Assembly (NCBI GenBank): GCA_947177345.1 | Contig: CAMWUB010000066.1 | Location: forward strand, 1 to 7,385 | Origin: an uncultured Ruminococcus sp. | Lineage (GTDB): Bacteria; Bacillota; Clostridia; Oscillospirales; Ruminococcaceae | Reading direction: 5' to 3' | DNA length: 7,385 nucleotides | Part shown: positions 6,844-7,385 of the stretch, piece by piece | How the letters are laid out: the number at the start of each line of letters is the position of its first letter | Numbering within the stretch: the first letter of the stretch is position 1 | The notes under the pieces: model-generated | The model's database searches: none | Seen by the model: the letters and a program-made list of their open reading frames with translations, nothing else | What the model was told of the DNA's origin: nothing | Position numbers and translations under genes: made by a program

Positions 6844-6872
6844 ATTATCTACCAATAAATTCCATATGTTAT
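6844..6872 (-). promoter_or_regulatory. Possible sigma-A promoter for tyrS
   Basis: On the minus strand, ATAACA (6872–6867) and GATAAT (6849–6844) are separated by 17 nt, giving 4/6 and 5/6 matches to the -35 and -10 consensus. The site lies at the very end of the upstream 126-residue gene and would start transcription about 15–20 nt before the tyrS ribosome binding site. In AT-rich DNA this could be chance. Confidence 0.35.
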
Positions 6873-7229
6873 TTCATTTACAGTAAATCCCCATTCCGCC
6901 AGCAAATCAAACCCGCTGTAAGTGATATGCTTTCTTGTAACAAAATCATCTGATTTTAAATGTGAAAGCATAAAAGCTGTCATTGCAGGCGAGATAGTTT
7001 TAATATCACCCATGCTGTCAATTGTAATATATGCGGGATATTTTCCAATTCCTACATATTTTTCGGATTCATCAGTGATTTCTTCATTATCGCATAAGAA
7101 ATTCACTGTAATAACTGATGTTTTATCGTTAACAGGAGACAAATTGATTTGTGCAATTCCTGCTCCTAACCCATACCACCATGCATATTTCCTGTCATTT
7201 ACTGTAATTATTCTTGGTTTTCGTTTCAA
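6849..7229 (-). CDS. Uncharacterised 126-residue protein
   Basis: I do not recognise this family. The predicted product is soluble, with no signal peptide, membrane segment or cysteine cluster. It starts MKRKPRIITVNDRKYAWWYGLG, which reads as a basic N-terminus leading into a short beta strand and a Trp-Trp pair. It continues with alternating hydrophobic strands (INLSPVNDKTSVITVNF; YPAYITIDSMG), a helix-like segment (AMTAFMLSHL) and an aromatic end (ITYGIYW). The start is TTG, because an in-frame TGA lies three codons upstream and no ATG is available until about residue 72. GGAG (7244–7241) is 11 nt before the TTG. The TTG overlaps the TGA of the upstream frame as TTGA, so the two were probably translated as a coupled pair. 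The overlapping plus-strand frame is less protein-like. The downstream neighbour is tyrS, 40 nt away. Confidence 0.7.
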   Translation of the reverse strand: MKRKPRIITVNDRKYAWWYGLGAGIAQINLSPVNDKTSVITVNFLCDNEEITDESEKYVGIGKYPAYITIDSMGDIKTISPAMTAFMLSHLKSDDFVTRKHITYSGFDLLAEWGFTVNEITYGIYW

Positions 7230-7385
7230 AGTAAATCACACTCCATTAAATTATCTTTTATATACTGTAAATAATCCTTGCGGACTATCAGTTCACGGTT
7301 ATTTATGTACCATTAATACGACTGTTTTAAACCGGTTTCAAGCGTTTTGACATCTGATATAAAATCTTTCTGCTTTGTAACATCA
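7226..7385 (-). pseudogene. 3' end of a gene with an in-frame TAA; tail resembles SDR sugar-nucleotide epimerases (partial)
   Basis: Reading leftward from the window edge, one frame gives 23 residues ending KTLETGLKQSY, then TAA (7315–7313). The same frame continues for 28 residues beginning WYINNRELIVRKDY and ending LQYIKDNLMECDLL before TGA (7228–7226). Across the stop the pattern GLKQSY-stop-WYINN resembles the GLkxTYeWYxxN ending of NAD-dependent epimerase/dehydratase (SDR) proteins, and YIKDNL resembles their terminal YI(D/E)xNL. A single GAA-to-TAA change at the usual acidic position would explain it. The downstream TGA overlaps the TTG start of the next gene by 4 nt, which suggests the original frame ran through. 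No normal start codon follows the TAA until a late ATG, so a separate small gene is unlikely. The alternative is that the gene genuinely ends at the TAA and the rest is noncoding. Family assignment is from memory of patterns only. Confidence 0.45.

Noticed and set aside
6922..7350. 142-codon plus-strand open frame opposite the 126-residue gene
   Set aside because: Its composition is irregular (many Cys, Ser, Ile) and it runs against the local gene direction. The minus-strand frame has a ribosome binding site and an overlap with the upstream frame.

Overview
The window looks like chromosomal DNA from a low-GC, endospore-lineage Firmicute. A Ruminococcus-like clostridium (Oscillospiraceae) is my best guess. 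The reasons are the rlmN–prpC–prkC–rsgA–thiN–spoVM gene order typical of Firmicutes, strong AGGAGG-type ribosome binding sites, frequent TTG/GTG starts, AT-rich DNA, and a Thr-run/Tyr-rich extracellular tail on the PASTA kinase of the kind common in ruminococcal surface proteins. The genus is inference; the Firmicute assignment is well supported.

Left block (1–5561, + strand): a tightly packed operon. It holds rlmN (5' end cut off by the window), the PP2C phosphatase prpC, the PASTA Ser/Thr kinase prkC, the ribosome-assembly GTPase rsgA and thiamine pyrophosphokinase thiN. It ends with a 27-codon GTG-start gene that I identify as spoVM, the spore-coat anchoring peptide. Most junctions overlap by 1–4 nt, or are separated by no more than 19 nt when prkC is started at its best ribosome binding site. 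The phosphatase and kinase form the reversible Ser/Thr phosphorylation pair that senses cell-wall fragments. RsgA is a reported substrate of this pair in Bacillus. rpe, which lies between rsgA and thiN in Bacillus, is absent here.

Centre (5563–5591): a compact bidirectional intrinsic terminator separates spoVM from the convergent tyrS.

Right block (5594–7385, - strand): read from right to left, there is the 3' end of a gene whose tail resembles sugar-nucleotide SDR epimerases but carries an in-frame TAA. Next comes an unrecognised 126-residue protein starting at TTG, translationally coupled to the broken frame through a TTGA overlap. Last is tyrS (tyrosyl-tRNA synthetase) with its own good ribosome binding site and a possible promoter. 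No T-box leader is visible in front of tyrS.

No mobile element, CRISPR array, tRNA or rRNA was seen. No stretch longer than about 60 nt lacks a gene or gene remnant. Most of the window is conserved housekeeping. The parts worth a second look are the small spoVM gene, the kinase's low-complexity C-terminus and the interrupted frame at the right edge.
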